Assembly (NCBI GenBank): GCA_026394015.1
Contig: JAPKZA010000280.1
Coordinates: 1-36,292 of the forward strand
Origin: Acidobacteriota bacterium
GTDB taxonomy: Bacteria > Acidobacteriota > Terriglobia > Bryobacterales > Bryobacteraceae
Direction of reading: 5' to 3'
DNA: 36,292 nucleotides
A program made the translations under genes and the position numbers. Below the pieces are notes generated by a model. The model did no database searches. It had not been told where the DNA came from and was given only the letters and a program-made list of their open reading frames with translations. Position 1 is the stretch's first letter. Every line of letters begins with the position of its first letter. Positions 11,244-19,070 of the stretch are shown here, one piece after another.

Positions 11244-12143
11244 GTGAATTTCGAGCATCTCAAGCTCTTTCGGGATATTGGGCAGAGCCGGAGCGTCAGC
11301 CGCGGTGCGTCCCTCAACGCAATCAGCCAGTCGGCGGCGAGCCAGCATATCCAGGAGTTGGAGAAGTCGTTGTCGGTGAAGTTGCTGGATCGATCGACTC
11401 GACCGTTGACGGTTACCCCGGCCGGTCGCTTGTATTTTGATCTGTGTCGGGATATTTTGCGGCGGCGGGAGGAGTTCGACGCGGCGCTGACGAATTTGGC
11501 GGGGGATGTGGAAGGGACGGTGCGGGTGGCTTCGATCTACTCGGTGGGTCTGTCGGAGATGTGGCGGTTAGAGGCGGAGTTTGCGCGCCGGTGGCCGGAG
11601 GCGGTTTTGCGGGTGGACTATCTGCGGCCGGAACGGGTGTACGAGGCGGTCGGCACGGACCAGGCCGATTTGGGTTTGGTGTCGTATCCAGAGCCGACGC
11701 GGGAAGTGGCGGTGATCGATTGGCGGAGTGAGGAGATGGTGGTGGCCTGCGCGCCGGGACATCCGTTGACTCGGTATCGAGAGATCGATCCGACGGAGTT
11801 GAATGGGGTAGAGTTCATTGGCTTCGATGAAGAGCTGCCGATTCGGCGGGAGGTCGACCGGTATTTCCGGGATCGGGACGTGACCGTGAATCTGATCATG
11901 CATTTCGACAATTTGCAGATGATCAAAGAGGCGGTGATGTTGGGGTCGGGGGTTTCGATCGCGCCGGCACGAATTCTGCAAGCCGAGATGGAAGCGGGAC
12001 GGTTGGTGGCGATTCCGTTGGTTGCGCCGCGGCTGTACCGGCCGTTGGGGATCATTCACCGGCGGCGGAAGAAGTTCAATCGGGCGACGCAGCAGTTTTT
12101 GTCGTTATTGCAGGAGATTCCGCACGGGGCGGAGCCGGAGTAA
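11244..12143 (+). CDS. LysR-family transcriptional regulator, likely controlling gltBD
   Basis: 299 residues from GTG 11244 (NFEHLKLFRDIGQSRSVSRGA). The winged helix-turn-helix occupies residues 1-60 (ISQSAASQHIQELEKSL is the recognition region). The periplasmic-binding-like effector domain covers about 90-290. A TTG 42 bases upstream (11202) is open in frame, but it lies upstream of the predicted promoter elements and would put 14 atypical residues before the conserved start. The gene is divergent from gltB across an AT-rich 165-bp region containing a T-N11-A dyad, the classic layout for a LysR regulator and its target. The effector is unknown; 2-oxoglutarate or glutamate would be natural by analogy with GltC. 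Confidence 0.92.
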   Translation: MNFEHLKLFRDIGQSRSVSRGASLNAISQSAASQHIQELEKSLSVKLLDRSTRPLTVTPAGRLYFDLCRDILRRREEFDAALTNLAGDVEGTVRVASIYSVGLSEMWRLEAEFARRWPEAVLRVDYLRPERVYEAVGTDQADLGLVSYPEPTREVAVIDWRSEEMVVACAPGHPLTRYREIDPTELNGVEFIGFDEELPIRREVDRYFRDRDVTVNLIMHFDNLQMIKEAVMLGSGVSIAPARILQAEMEAGRLVAIPLVAPRLYRPLGIIHRRRKKFNRATQQFLSLLQEIPHGAEPE

Positions 12144-12179
12144 GAGAGTTCTAGCGGGAAGTGGCCACCATGTTTTTGC

Positions 12180-12905
12180 GTGGCTGAAGACTTCATCGTC
12201 GTTTCGATTTCGCGTTTGGGCGAGGGGCGCAGCGTGGCGGGCGTGCGAGTGGACGGTCGCGGGTGGGTTCGTTTGGTGGGTCCGCATCAGCATGGTGCGT
12301 TGTATCCGCATCACACCGTGATCGGTGAGCGGGCGCAGCCGAGGCTGCTGGACCGGCTGACGGTGGAAGCGGATTGGCCGGAGCAGGCGGTGGGTCAGCC
12401 GGAGAATCGGCTGATCGAGGGGACGCGGTGGCGACTGGGGGAGCGGCCGGCGAATCTGGAGGTTCTGGAGGTGGTGCGGCAAGCGGTGCAGACGGGGCCG
12501 GGTCTGTTCGGCGACGGGGAGACCAGGTGGCGAGCGGCTCGGGTGACGGAGTTGCCCCCGGCGGCTTCGCTGACGTTGGTGGAGGCGCGTCACGCTCGAT
12601 TGGTGGTGATTGAAGATCGCGAGTTGTGGCGGAAGCGGGTGCGGGTGCAGTTCTGGCTAGGGGGCCGGGAGTGGCGACTACCGCTGCACGATGAGCTTTA
12701 CCGCCCGGCGATGTATGAGCGCCCAGAGGGCTCCTATCCGGTGGCTGGGTTGGGGCTGCGGGGAGATCGACCGGTTCTGTTGGCCGTGGCTCTGGGCAAG
12801 CCGTTTCAAGGTTGGTGCTACAAGAGCGTCGTATCGATCTTTCAACTCCCGTACGGCTTGGAGCGCAAGGTCAGCCGGGCAATGCGAATGGCTAGCGTAG
12901 GGTGA
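12180..12905 (+). CDS. Probable dual OB-domain (DuOB-like) protein
   Basis: 241 residues from GTG 12180, 36 bp after lysR. The N-terminus (FIVVSISRLGEGRSVAGVRVDGRGWVRLVG, given here as overlapping VVSISRLGEGRSVAGV and GRGWVRLV motifs) followed by LLDRLTVEADW and QPENRLI resembles proteins annotated as dual OB-containing domain, where G-R-x-x-A-G-V, G-x-W-x-R-x-V and Q-P-E-N are recurrent. OB folds suggest nucleic-acid or nucleotide binding. There is no signal peptide, membrane segment or catalytic motif I recognise. C-terminal residues 150-235 form a second beta-rich unit (WLGGREWRLPLHDELYRP; KPFQGWCYKSVVSIF). Its 3' end overlaps the convergent flavoenzyme gene by 14 bp. The family call is from memory of motifs, so function stays open. 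Confidence 0.5.
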   Translation: MAEDFIVVSISRLGEGRSVAGVRVDGRGWVRLVGPHQHGALYPHHTVIGERAQPRLLDRLTVEADWPEQAVGQPENRLIEGTRWRLGERPANLEVLEVVRQAVQTGPGLFGDGETRWRAARVTELPPAASLTLVEARHARLVVIEDRELWRKRVRVQFWLGGREWRLPLHDELYRPAMYERPEGSYPVAGLGLRGDRPVLLAVALGKPFQGWCYKSVVSIFQLPYGLERKVSRAMRMASVG

Positions 12906-14697
12906 GACGATTCAGGAATTCGCCCCTGGTTTCGCGGGGGACGGGAGGGGGGACGAGAAGACGGGCACGGATGAGGAGTTGGTTCCAGCGGGATGCGGTT
13001 TCCGGGGTGAGGACGTCGGTGAGGCGGGCGGCGTGGTGTGCGGGGGCGAAGCTATATTGCAGCCCGAAACGGAGACGGCGAGTGAGCATGGGGGCATCGG
13101 GGACGGGTTCATGGAAGAACCCGAGATTGCCGACCGTCTGGACGGTGGACCAGAGGGGAGAGGTTCGGGGGACGTCGGAGATATAGAACGTCATGGCACC
13201 GTGCTGATGGAGTTGCTTTTGGAGGGCGGGGACGGAGACTGAGCCATCTTTGAGGAGAAGGTGAGAGGCGAGGCCGGCGGCTTGGCCGAGGGCGGTCCAG
13301 ATGGGCTCCATCCGAAGGGCACTGAAGCCGATGTGGGAAGCAGATAGTGCCCCGGCGACGAAAAGGTTCTTTGCTCCGGTGGGGACGATGACGCCGTAGG
13401 GAATTTGATAAGGCACGGTACCGAAGACGACGTATCCTTCGCGGATATCCGGATACGGGGCGCGGGCCTGGTCGACGCCGTGGCTGTTGATGACGTAGTC
13501 GCCGACGGCGATGCTGTTGGGCTGCAGGCGGCTTCGTTGAGTAACAGGATCGGCGACGACGTCGTGTTCGGTGAACAGATACAGCCCGGGGAAGCGGCGG
13601 GCCTCGCGGACGTAGAGGGACGGGGGGAAATGGCCGGAAGCCGGGAACTCATCCTTGGGGAGGCCCCAACGGCGGGCCTCGGCGCGGAAGGGATCGGAGA
13701 GGCGGGGATCGTTTTGGAGGAAGTAGAGTAGGCCGAGGGCGTAGTCGCGGTGCTGCTCGAAGATTGTGGCGCGGGTGACTCGGGAGGCGTCCGGGTAGTC
13801 CCAATTCTGCCCGGGGAGGCCGAAGCCGACTGGTGAGGTGTTGACGTCGTTCATGTCGGCCTTCTGGTTCGGAAGGCGCTGGAGGCGAAGCACCCCATCC
13901 TTTGATTCGGCCATGGGGTGGCGGATTTGACCTTGGCGGATGGCTTCGAGGATGGCGAGGTAGCGATCTGGCTGGTAGCTGTAGGGGCGAGGGACGGGCA
14001 GGGAGTTGGCGGGGTCTTCGGACATGGTGACGCGGAAGTTGTAGCACTGGATTTTTCGGTCGCCGCGGCCGGTACTGCCGTCGAAGATTTTGCCATCCTT
14101 GAAGTAGATGTGCCCGGCGAAGCGTTCGCCGAATTCCAGGGATGACTCGCGACCGATGCGGTAGGAGAAGCCCGCGGCGGCAGCCAGGTCGCCTTCGTAG
14201 CTGGCGTCAATGAAGGCGCGGGCGCGATGGGCTTGCAGGCCTTGGGGTGATCGAACGTGGACGTGGGTGATTACGCCGGCTGTGGTTTCGGCGGAGAGCA
14301 GAACGGTGCGGGTGCTGAGCGTGATTTTGGGGAACTGCGTGAGCATTTCGGCGAGAACGGCGGAGGAGACGTGGGGTTCGGCGAGGGTGCCGAAGAAGCT
14401 GGCTTGGAGTTGCGGGGAGTTGGGGCCGTAGCGGGCGAGATAGTGGGCTTCGACGCGTTCGGTGTAATCGCGGAAGGTGCCTTGGAGGGATTCGAGAGAG
14501 CGAAAGTCGGTGTAGGAGAGGCCGCCGGAGAGCATGCCGCCGACGTGGGAAGTCTCTTCGAGGAGGAGGACCGAGTGGCCGTGTCGCCCGGCATTGAGGG
14601 CGGCGGCGATACCGGCGGGGGTGGACCCAAAAACGATAATGTCGAAGTCAGCGGCGCTGCCGATGGTGACGAGGAGAAGAGAGACGAGCAGGCGCAT
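12892..14697 (-). CDS. Exported FAD-dependent oxidoreductase (FAD_oxidored-like)
   Basis: 601 residues with a signal peptide at 1-15 (MRLLVSLLLVTIGSA). The Rossmann nucleotide site follows at once: DFDIIVFGSTPAGIAAA, where the usual GGTPAG is GSTPAG, then LLLEETSHVGGMLSGGLSYTD. Later motifs typical of this family are ARAFIDASYEGDLAA and the C-terminal NLFVAGALSASHIGFSALRMEP, which contacts FAD. Such proteins are widespread in polysaccharide- and organic-matter-degrading bacteria, often labelled xanthan-lyase-related, with substrates unknown. The gene starts only 17 bases after the STAS terminator, leaving almost no room for a private promoter. The 3' end overlaps the DuOB-like gene. Confidence 0.85.
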   Translation of the reverse strand: MRLLVSLLLVTIGSAADFDIIVFGSTPAGIAAALNAGRHGHSVLLLEETSHVGGMLSGGLSYTDFRSLESLQGTFRDYTERVEAHYLARYGPNSPQLQASFFGTLAEPHVSSAVLAEMLTQFPKITLSTRTVLLSAETTAGVITHVHVRSPQGLQAHRARAFIDASYEGDLAAAAGFSYRIGRESSLEFGERFAGHIYFKDGKIFDGSTGRGDRKIQCYNFRVTMSEDPANSLPVPRPYSYQPDRYLAILEAIRQGQIRHPMAESKDGVLRLQRLPNQKADMNDVNTSPVGFGLPGQNWDYPDASRVTRATIFEQHRDYALGLLYFLQNDPRLSDPFRAEARRWGLPKDEFPASGHFPPSLYVREARRFPGLYLFTEHDVVADPVTQRSRLQPNSIAVGDYVINSHGVDQARAPYPDIREGYVVFGTVPYQIPYGVIVPTGAKNLFVAGALSASHIGFSALRMEPIWTALGQAAGLASHLLLKDGSVSVPALQKQLHQHGAMTFYISDVPRTSPLWSTVQTVGNLGFFHEPVPDAPMLTRRLRFGLQYSFAPAHHAARLTDVLTPETASRWNQLLIRARLLVPPPVPRETRGEFLNRLTLR

Positions 14698-14714
14698 CAG
14701 AGCTACGGTAGCGC

Positions 14715-14748
14715 AAAAAAACTAGGGATGGCGCGGGCCATCCCTTTT
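14715..14748 (-). terminator. Intrinsic terminator of the STAS gene
   Basis: On the minus strand GGGATGGC and GCCATCCC (14744-14737 and 14732-14725) form an 8-bp stem with a 4-base loop, followed by TAG and seven Ts (14721-14715). It lies 24 bases after the STAS stop codon. A weaker TTTT on the plus side (14745-14748) is also present, but no plus-strand gene ends there. Confidence 0.85.
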
Positions 14749-14771
14749 CGGCGAACAGCGCGGAGTTGGAG

Positions 14772-15113
14772 CTAATAGCTGGCGACCGCTTTGGCTTCGT
14801 CGTCGAAGACTTCAAAGACCGTGTAGAGCTTAGTGATCTGCAGGAGATCCTTCACGCGCTTGGTCAAATTCAAGAGCTTCAAGCTACCGCCATGGTTGGA
14901 AATGGTGGTGAAGGCTGAGACTAACTCACCGATGCCGGAGCTGTCGATGTAGTTCACTTCGCCGAGGTTGAGCAGAATGCTCTTGCTTCCGGCGGCGGCG
15001 AGTTCTTTCACCTTGTCGCGCAACATGGCGGAGCCGTCTCCCAGCGTAATCTTTCCGGCGATATCCACAATGGTTACGTCGCCGCTGACACGAGAATTAA
15101 TGGTAACGCTCAC
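14772..15113 (-). CDS. STAS-domain anti-sigma factor antagonist (RsbV/SpoIIAA-like)
   Basis: 113 residues, a single STAS domain. The phosphorylation motif is DSSGIG with S58, the same position as Ser58 of SpoIIAA. In partner switching the unphosphorylated antagonist sequesters an anti-sigma kinase, and a PP2C phosphatase removes the phosphate from this serine. The divergently transcribed neighbour is exactly such a phosphatase. No RsbW-like kinase or sigma factor is present in the window, so the target is elsewhere. The start is GTG 15113 preceded by GGGGAGGA, a very strong ribosome site, suggesting high expression; its own terminator makes it monocistronic. Confidence 0.92.
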   Translation of the reverse strand: MSVTINSRVSGDVTIVDIAGKITLGDGSAMLRDKVKELAAAGSKSILLNLGEVNYIDSSGIGELVSAFTTISNHGGSLKLLNLTKRVKDLLQITKLYTVFEVFDDEAKAVASY

Positions 15114-15161
15114 GCGTCCTCCCCAGATTTTTAAGGAGCCCGGATGGAGTCCGCGCCCCTG

Positions 15162-15190
15162 TTAGACTTAAGATACCCAACTAGTATACC
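15162..15190 (+). promoter_or_regulatory. Promoter of the SpoIIE phosphatase gene, overlapping a divergent -10 for STAS
   Basis: TTAGAC (15162-15167) and TATACC (15185-15190) have a 17-bp spacer and point to the phosphatase ATG at 15231. On the opposite strand TATACT (15188-15183) is a -10 candidate for the STAS gene. The two -10 boxes overlap, so polymerase binding in one direction should exclude the other. Confidence 0.5.
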
Positions 15191-15230
15191 CGCGTGGGCG
15201 CTGTCGTACCACTGGGCACCACTCAAAATT

Positions 15231-16904
15231 ATGAATGCTCCCGTTGCTGCACAAATCCAGGTCCGAGGGCAGGAAGGCGTCGCACGCATGATCCGCGTCG
15301 TCGAATCCCCGTTTATGATCGGTCGTTCCGAGACTGCCGCGTTATCGCTGCCCGAAGATACGATGCTATCTCGTCTCCACTTTGCTTTTGAGTACTTGGA
15401 TGGCGGCTGGGCCGTACGAGACCTCGGGAGCAAAAACGGCACCGCTTTGAACGGGCAGCTGTTGACTCAGGCCAAGCAGCTCATGGCCGGGGACACGATT
15501 ACCGCGGGGCGGCTGGTGATTACGTTTGAACCGTATACCGCCAAGAAGGAAGAAGTTCGATCTCCGCTTGAATTCGTCGACGACGCGCCTTCGGCGCATC
15601 CAACTTCGTCGACGGTGGTGTTTCGGTTCGATCCGGCGAAACTGGCCGAGGCGGCGCTTCCGTCGACGCCGCAGGCTCCCGACTTGACGGCTCGTCGGAT
15701 GGAGGCTCTGGTGAAAGCCGGGAAAGAGATTGCGAGCTTTCGTCCGTTGAGTGAGTTGTTTGAGGTGATCCTGGAGCTGAGTCTGCATGCGGTCGACGCC
15801 AAACGCGGCGTGTTGATGACGTTTGAGAACGGCGTGCTAGTGGCGCGGGCGCATCGGGGAGATGGATTCAAAGTGTCGACGGCGGTGCGGGATCGGGTGA
15901 TCAACGAACGCGCTTCGTTGCTCGTGCGGGATGCGTCGATGGACGCGATGCTGAAGTCGAGCGCGACGATTGTGGCGCAGCGGATTCGGAGTTTGATGGC
16001 TGTGCCGCTACAGACGGATACGCAAGTGACCGGGTTGCTGTACGTGGACGCGACCGACTACATGCGTTCGTTCGATGCCAACGATTTAAGCTTACTGACG
16101 GTGCTGGCTAATATTGCGGCGATTCGGATTGAACACGCTCGTTTGCTGGAAGTGGAGCAGACAGAGAAATTTATGTCGCGGGAGTTGGATCAGGCCGCCG
16201 AAATCCAGCGGGGACTACTGCCGCAGTCGATGCCGCAGATTCCGGGTTTGGAAGTGGCGGGGCGGAGTGCGCCTTGCAAGTTGGTGGGCGGGGACTACTT
16301 TGACTTTTTCGTGCTGCCCGATGGACGGGTTGCGTTTTTGGTGGCGGACGTAGCGGGGAAGGGGTTGTCGGCGGCGCTGCTGATGTCGAATTTGCAGGCG
16401 CGGGTGCAGGCGTTGATGGAAGTGGAGTTCGACGTGGCACGGCTCGTGACCCGTTTGAACCACAGCTTAAAGGCGAACACGCCGGACAACAAGTTCATTA
16501 CCGGCTTCTTTGCGATGCTCGATCCGAAGAGCGGCTCTATGACGTTTACGAACGCGGGGCATAACCCGCCGGCGCTGATTCGGAATTCCGGGAAGATTGA
16601 GCTATTGACGACGGGCGGGCCGGTTTTGGGGATTTTGCCGAACATCCCTTACATGGGCGGACATACGGTGCTGGAGCCGGGCGAGAGCTTGGTGATGTAT
16701 TCGGACGGGGTTTCCGAGGCGCCCAATGCGGCGGACGAAGAGTTCAGCGAAGAGGCGGTGGGCCAGATTGCGTTGGCTTGTAAAGACCGATCGGCGAACG
16801 AGACGATGCTCGAGATCGGGCGGCAGTTGCGTTGTTTCCTGGGCGACCTGCAGCCGGTGGATGACGTGACGTTGTTGGTGGTTCGGCGGCCTCCTACTTC
16901 TTAG
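15231..16904 (+). CDS. FHA-GAF-SpoIIE (PP2C) serine phosphatase
   Basis: 557 residues from ATG 15231; an ATG at 15144 is open but lies upstream of the predicted promoter. An FHA domain (about 10-105) has G31-R32-S33, S47-R48-x-H50 and N69-G70-T71, so it can bind phosphothreonine. A GAF domain (about 150-315) follows, then a short coiled-coil linker (EVEQTEKFMSRELDQAAEIQ) and the SpoIIE/PP2C domain with metal-binding aspartates in GGDYFDFF (about 353) and VADVAGKG (about 370), AGHNPP, and YSDGVSEA. It should dephosphorylate a STAS antagonist; the divergent STAS gene is the obvious substrate. The FHA domain suggests input from a Ser/Thr kinase. The 3' end overlaps the next, convergent gene by 11 bp. 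Confidence 0.93.
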   Translation: MNAPVAAQIQVRGQEGVARMIRVVESPFMIGRSETAALSLPEDTMLSRLHFAFEYLDGGWAVRDLGSKNGTALNGQLLTQAKQLMAGDTITAGRLVITFEPYTAKKEEVRSPLEFVDDAPSAHPTSSTVVFRFDPAKLAEAALPSTPQAPDLTARRMEALVKAGKEIASFRPLSELFEVILELSLHAVDAKRGVLMTFENGVLVARAHRGDGFKVSTAVRDRVINERASLLVRDASMDAMLKSSATIVAQRIRSLMAVPLQTDTQVTGLLYVDATDYMRSFDANDLSLLTVLANIAAIRIEHARLLEVEQTEKFMSRELDQAAEIQRGLLPQSMPQIPGLEVAGRSAPCKLVGGDYFDFFVLPDGRVAFLVADVAGKGLSAALLMSNLQARVQALMEVEFDVARLVTRLNHSLKANTPDNKFITGFFAMLDPKSGSMTFTNAGHNPPALIRNSGKIELLTTGGPVLGILPNIPYMGGHTVLEPGESLVMYSDGVSEAPNAADEEFSEEAVGQIALACKDRSANETMLEIGRQLRCFLGDLQPVDDVTLLVVRRPPTS

Positions 16905-17499
16905 GAAACGCGGGATCGGCCATGACTTCGCGCATTTGTTTGACGTGGCGTTCGGTGTGTCCGCTGATCATGAATGCCATCTGATAGAGGTCGATTTCGG
17001 TACCGCCGAGCGAGAAGGTGCGTCCGCGGAGATCGTCGGAGGTTTGTTCGACGAAGGCGATGGTGGTATCGCGGCGCTCGCGAAAGGCTTTAACGACCTG
17101 TTCCTGGGTGCTGAATTTGCCGGTGGGTTTCAGCGGTTCAGGGGCTTGCGCTTTTTTTGACCGGTCGGCGACCATGGCGGGAACCATTTGATCCATTTTG
17201 TCGCGATTGGGGCGGGCGGCTTCGCGTTTGGCGTCGTTGACAGGTGAATTTTTGACGGTGGTCAAAAGCAGGCCACGAAGGAACTCTTCACTTTCGGCCA
17301 GGTGCTCGGCGCACTCGGCGACGCTCCAACGGTCGGGCGCGGATTTGAATTTCCATTGGGCTTCCGAGAGGCCGGCGGTGGCATCGACGTAGAGCTTACG
17401 GGTGGCTTGGAGGTGGCTCATCGCGCGGTCGCGTTCCCCTTGGCTGAGGGTTTCGGCACCGAGCGGTAGGAGCGTCGCGAAAAGGAAAAGGAGTTTCAT
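16894..17499 (-). CDS. Exported DinB-like four-helix protein
   Basis: 201 residues from ATG 17499, chosen over ATG 17517 because it gives a clean signal peptide (MKLLFLFATLLPLGA) and follows GAGAAG. The DinB/YfiT-type metal triad is intact: H66 (AECAEHLAESE), H181 and H185 (SGHTERHVKQM). Cytoplasmic members are damage-induced or bacillithiol-type transferases, but an exported form is common in Acidobacteriota and has no known substrate. Divergent from the HD-GYP gene; convergent and overlapping with the SpoIIE gene. Confidence 0.85.
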   Translation of the reverse strand: MKLLFLFATLLPLGAETLSQGERDRAMSHLQATRKLYVDATAGLSEAQWKFKSAPDRWSVAECAEHLAESEEFLRGLLLTTVKNSPVNDAKREAARPNRDKMDQMVPAMVADRSKKAQAPEPLKPTGKFSTQEQVVKAFRERRDTTIAFVEQTSDDLRGRTFSLGGTEIDLYQMAFMISGHTERHVKQMREVMADPAFPKK

Positions 17500-17592
17500 G
17501 GATCTTCTCGTCACCATTATCTAATGATTTTCGCCCAACTGCCGATAGATTCAGGGTGTCGATCCTTCTAGCGCACCGATTGTAGTCTTCTC

Positions 17593-18783
17593 ATGCCGCT
17601 TCCAGACCGTCAATTATCTGTCCTTACGACTCCGCTGGCCGAGGTGGACTTGGTGTCTCCAGCCCGATTTGGGCCTGGTCGGGAAACCATCGCCTCGGAT
17701 TTACGGTCGCCGTTGATCTTGCCGAGCTCCGCGGAGCCGACGAATGCGACGAAGATTTTGTTGGTGGACGGGAATCAGATCAATCGACGGCTGCTGAAAT
17801 CGATGCTGCGCGCGGGGAATCACGAGTTCTTAGAGGCGGCGACCGGGATGGAGGCGATGGATTTGATCGCGGCTCAGCCGGTGGACCTGATCATCGCCGA
17901 TTTCCTGCTGCCAGGGATTGGTGGGACGGAGTTATGTCGGCGATTGAAATCGAACCGGAAGACGCAATTCATTCCGATTTTGATGTTGACGAGCGTACAC
18001 GGGTCTGACTTTGAGGTTGAGGGGATCGAGTCGGGGGCGGACGAATATCTCACGATGCCGCTGCATCCTTCGGTGGTGCGGGCGCGGGTGAACTCGCTTT
18101 TGCGGCACAAGGCGGCGATCGACTCTCTGGAAGAGGCGGAGACGATTTTGTTTGCGCTGGCTCAGGCGGTGGAGAACCGGGACACGGGTACGGGAGCGCA
18201 CTGTGAGCGGCTGGCGACTTATAGTGTGGCGCTAGGGTTGGCGTTGGGGTTGCCACGAACTGATTTGGTGGCTTTGTATCGGGGCGGATTTTTGCATGAT
18301 ATTGGGAAGATATCAATTCCAGATTCGATTCTGTTGGGAACGGGGAAGTTGACCGCGGACCAATGGAAGGTAATGGAGTTGCACACGATTCGTGGGGTGG
18401 AGATCTGCAAACCGATGAAAACCTTGTCGCCGGTGTTGCCAATTATTCGGAGCCATCATGAGCGTTGGGATGGGTCGGGCTATCCGGATCGTTTGGCGGG
18501 CGAAGAGATTCCGCTATTGGCGCGGATTCTCCAGGTGGTCGATATCTTCGACGCTTTGACGACGAAGCGTTCGTACAAAGCGGCGTTTACGAAAGAGCAG
18601 GCGGTGGAAATTCTGAAGGAAGAGGCGGCGAATGGGTGGCGGGACCCGGAGTTAGTATCTCTGTTTGTGGGGATGCAGCATGGGGCTTTGCTGGATTCGA
18701 AAGCGCCGCTGGACTCGGAATGGCCGGAGCTGAGTTCGACGATGCAATCTCTGCAGAACATGAACCGGCATTTGCGGGAATAG
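17593..18783 (+). CDS. Response regulator with HD-GYP domain and degenerate receiver
   Basis: 396 residues. A 50-residue N-terminal tail precedes a receiver (53-172) with D59, phosphoacceptor-position D103 (LIIADFLLPG) and T133. The second acidic residue is G60 (VDGNQ), and the conserved lysine is M155 (DEYLTMPLHP). The HD-GYP domain (183-370) is complete: ENRD (194-197), HDIGK (235-239), HT (264-265), HHERWDGSGYP (288-298) and RILQVVDIFDALTTKRSY. It should hydrolyse cyclic di-GMP. Loss of the lysine and of one metal ligand suggests that the receiver no longer switches by classical phosphorylation. No Shine-Dalgarno sequence precedes the ATG. Confidence 0.92.
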   Translation: MPLPDRQLSVLTTPLAEVDLVSPARFGPGRETIASDLRSPLILPSSAEPTNATKILLVDGNQINRRLLKSMLRAGNHEFLEAATGMEAMDLIAAQPVDLIIADFLLPGIGGTELCRRLKSNRKTQFIPILMLTSVHGSDFEVEGIESGADEYLTMPLHPSVVRARVNSLLRHKAAIDSLEEAETILFALAQAVENRDTGTGAHCERLATYSVALGLALGLPRTDLVALYRGGFLHDIGKISIPDSILLGTGKLTADQWKVMELHTIRGVEICKPMKTLSPVLPIIRSHHERWDGSGYPDRLAGEEIPLLARILQVVDIFDALTTKRSYKAAFTKEQAVEILKEEAANGWRDPELVSLFVGMQHGALLDSKAPLDSEWPELSSTMQSLQNMNRHLRE

Positions 18784-19070
18784 AGTAACCACGCCACGGA
18801 ACTGGTCCAATTACGTGGGCGAAGCGCGGTGCTCCCGAGGCTGATTGCGTTTGCGGCGGGAGAGTCGGTGGCAGGGCCACAGACCGCTCTGTTGCTTGGT
18901 GAGGAGCGGACGCGATGGTTTGGCGAGGGCAAGCGTGGGAGTGCCTATTCGGTGGGTGGTCCGCAGGCAGGGGAGGTGGCGGAACACCTGCGTGGGGCGT
19001 CGTCGGGGGCGGGGCAGACCGGGCAAGCGAGGGTTTGCGGGTTGTTGTGACCGCTGGTGGCGGGTGGCGG
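18784..19070. other. Hairpin-rich convergent gap, unidentified RNA or ORF
   Basis: 287 bp between two convergent genes with no recognised gene. Five local stems lie within 160 bases: CTCCCG/CGGGAG (18832-18837, 18857-18862), GTGGC/GCCAC (18868-18872, 18876-18880), CCGCTC/GAGCGG (18884-18889, 18904-18909), TGCCT/AGGCA (18942-18946, 18965-18969) and AGGTG/CACCT (18974-18978, 18985-18989). A distant pairing AGC-GC-GGT (18823-18830) with ACCGCT (19030-19035) could close the whole. The frame is also open on the plus strand directly after the HD-GYP stop to TGA 19050, without an ATG. I saw no RNase P, SRP or tmRNA signature; a diverged 6S-like RNA is possible but unproven. Confidence 0.35.

Noticed and set aside
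15144-15230. ATG 15144 as the start of the SpoIIE phosphatase
   Set aside because: It lies upstream of the predicted -35/-10 elements, and the extra 29 residues do not resemble an FHA-domain lead.
18784-19070. RNase P RNA, SRP RNA or tmRNA in the convergent gap
   Set aside because: The conserved segments of these RNAs (such as GAGGAAAGTCC, GGAAGCAGC, or a tmRNA acceptor end) are not present.
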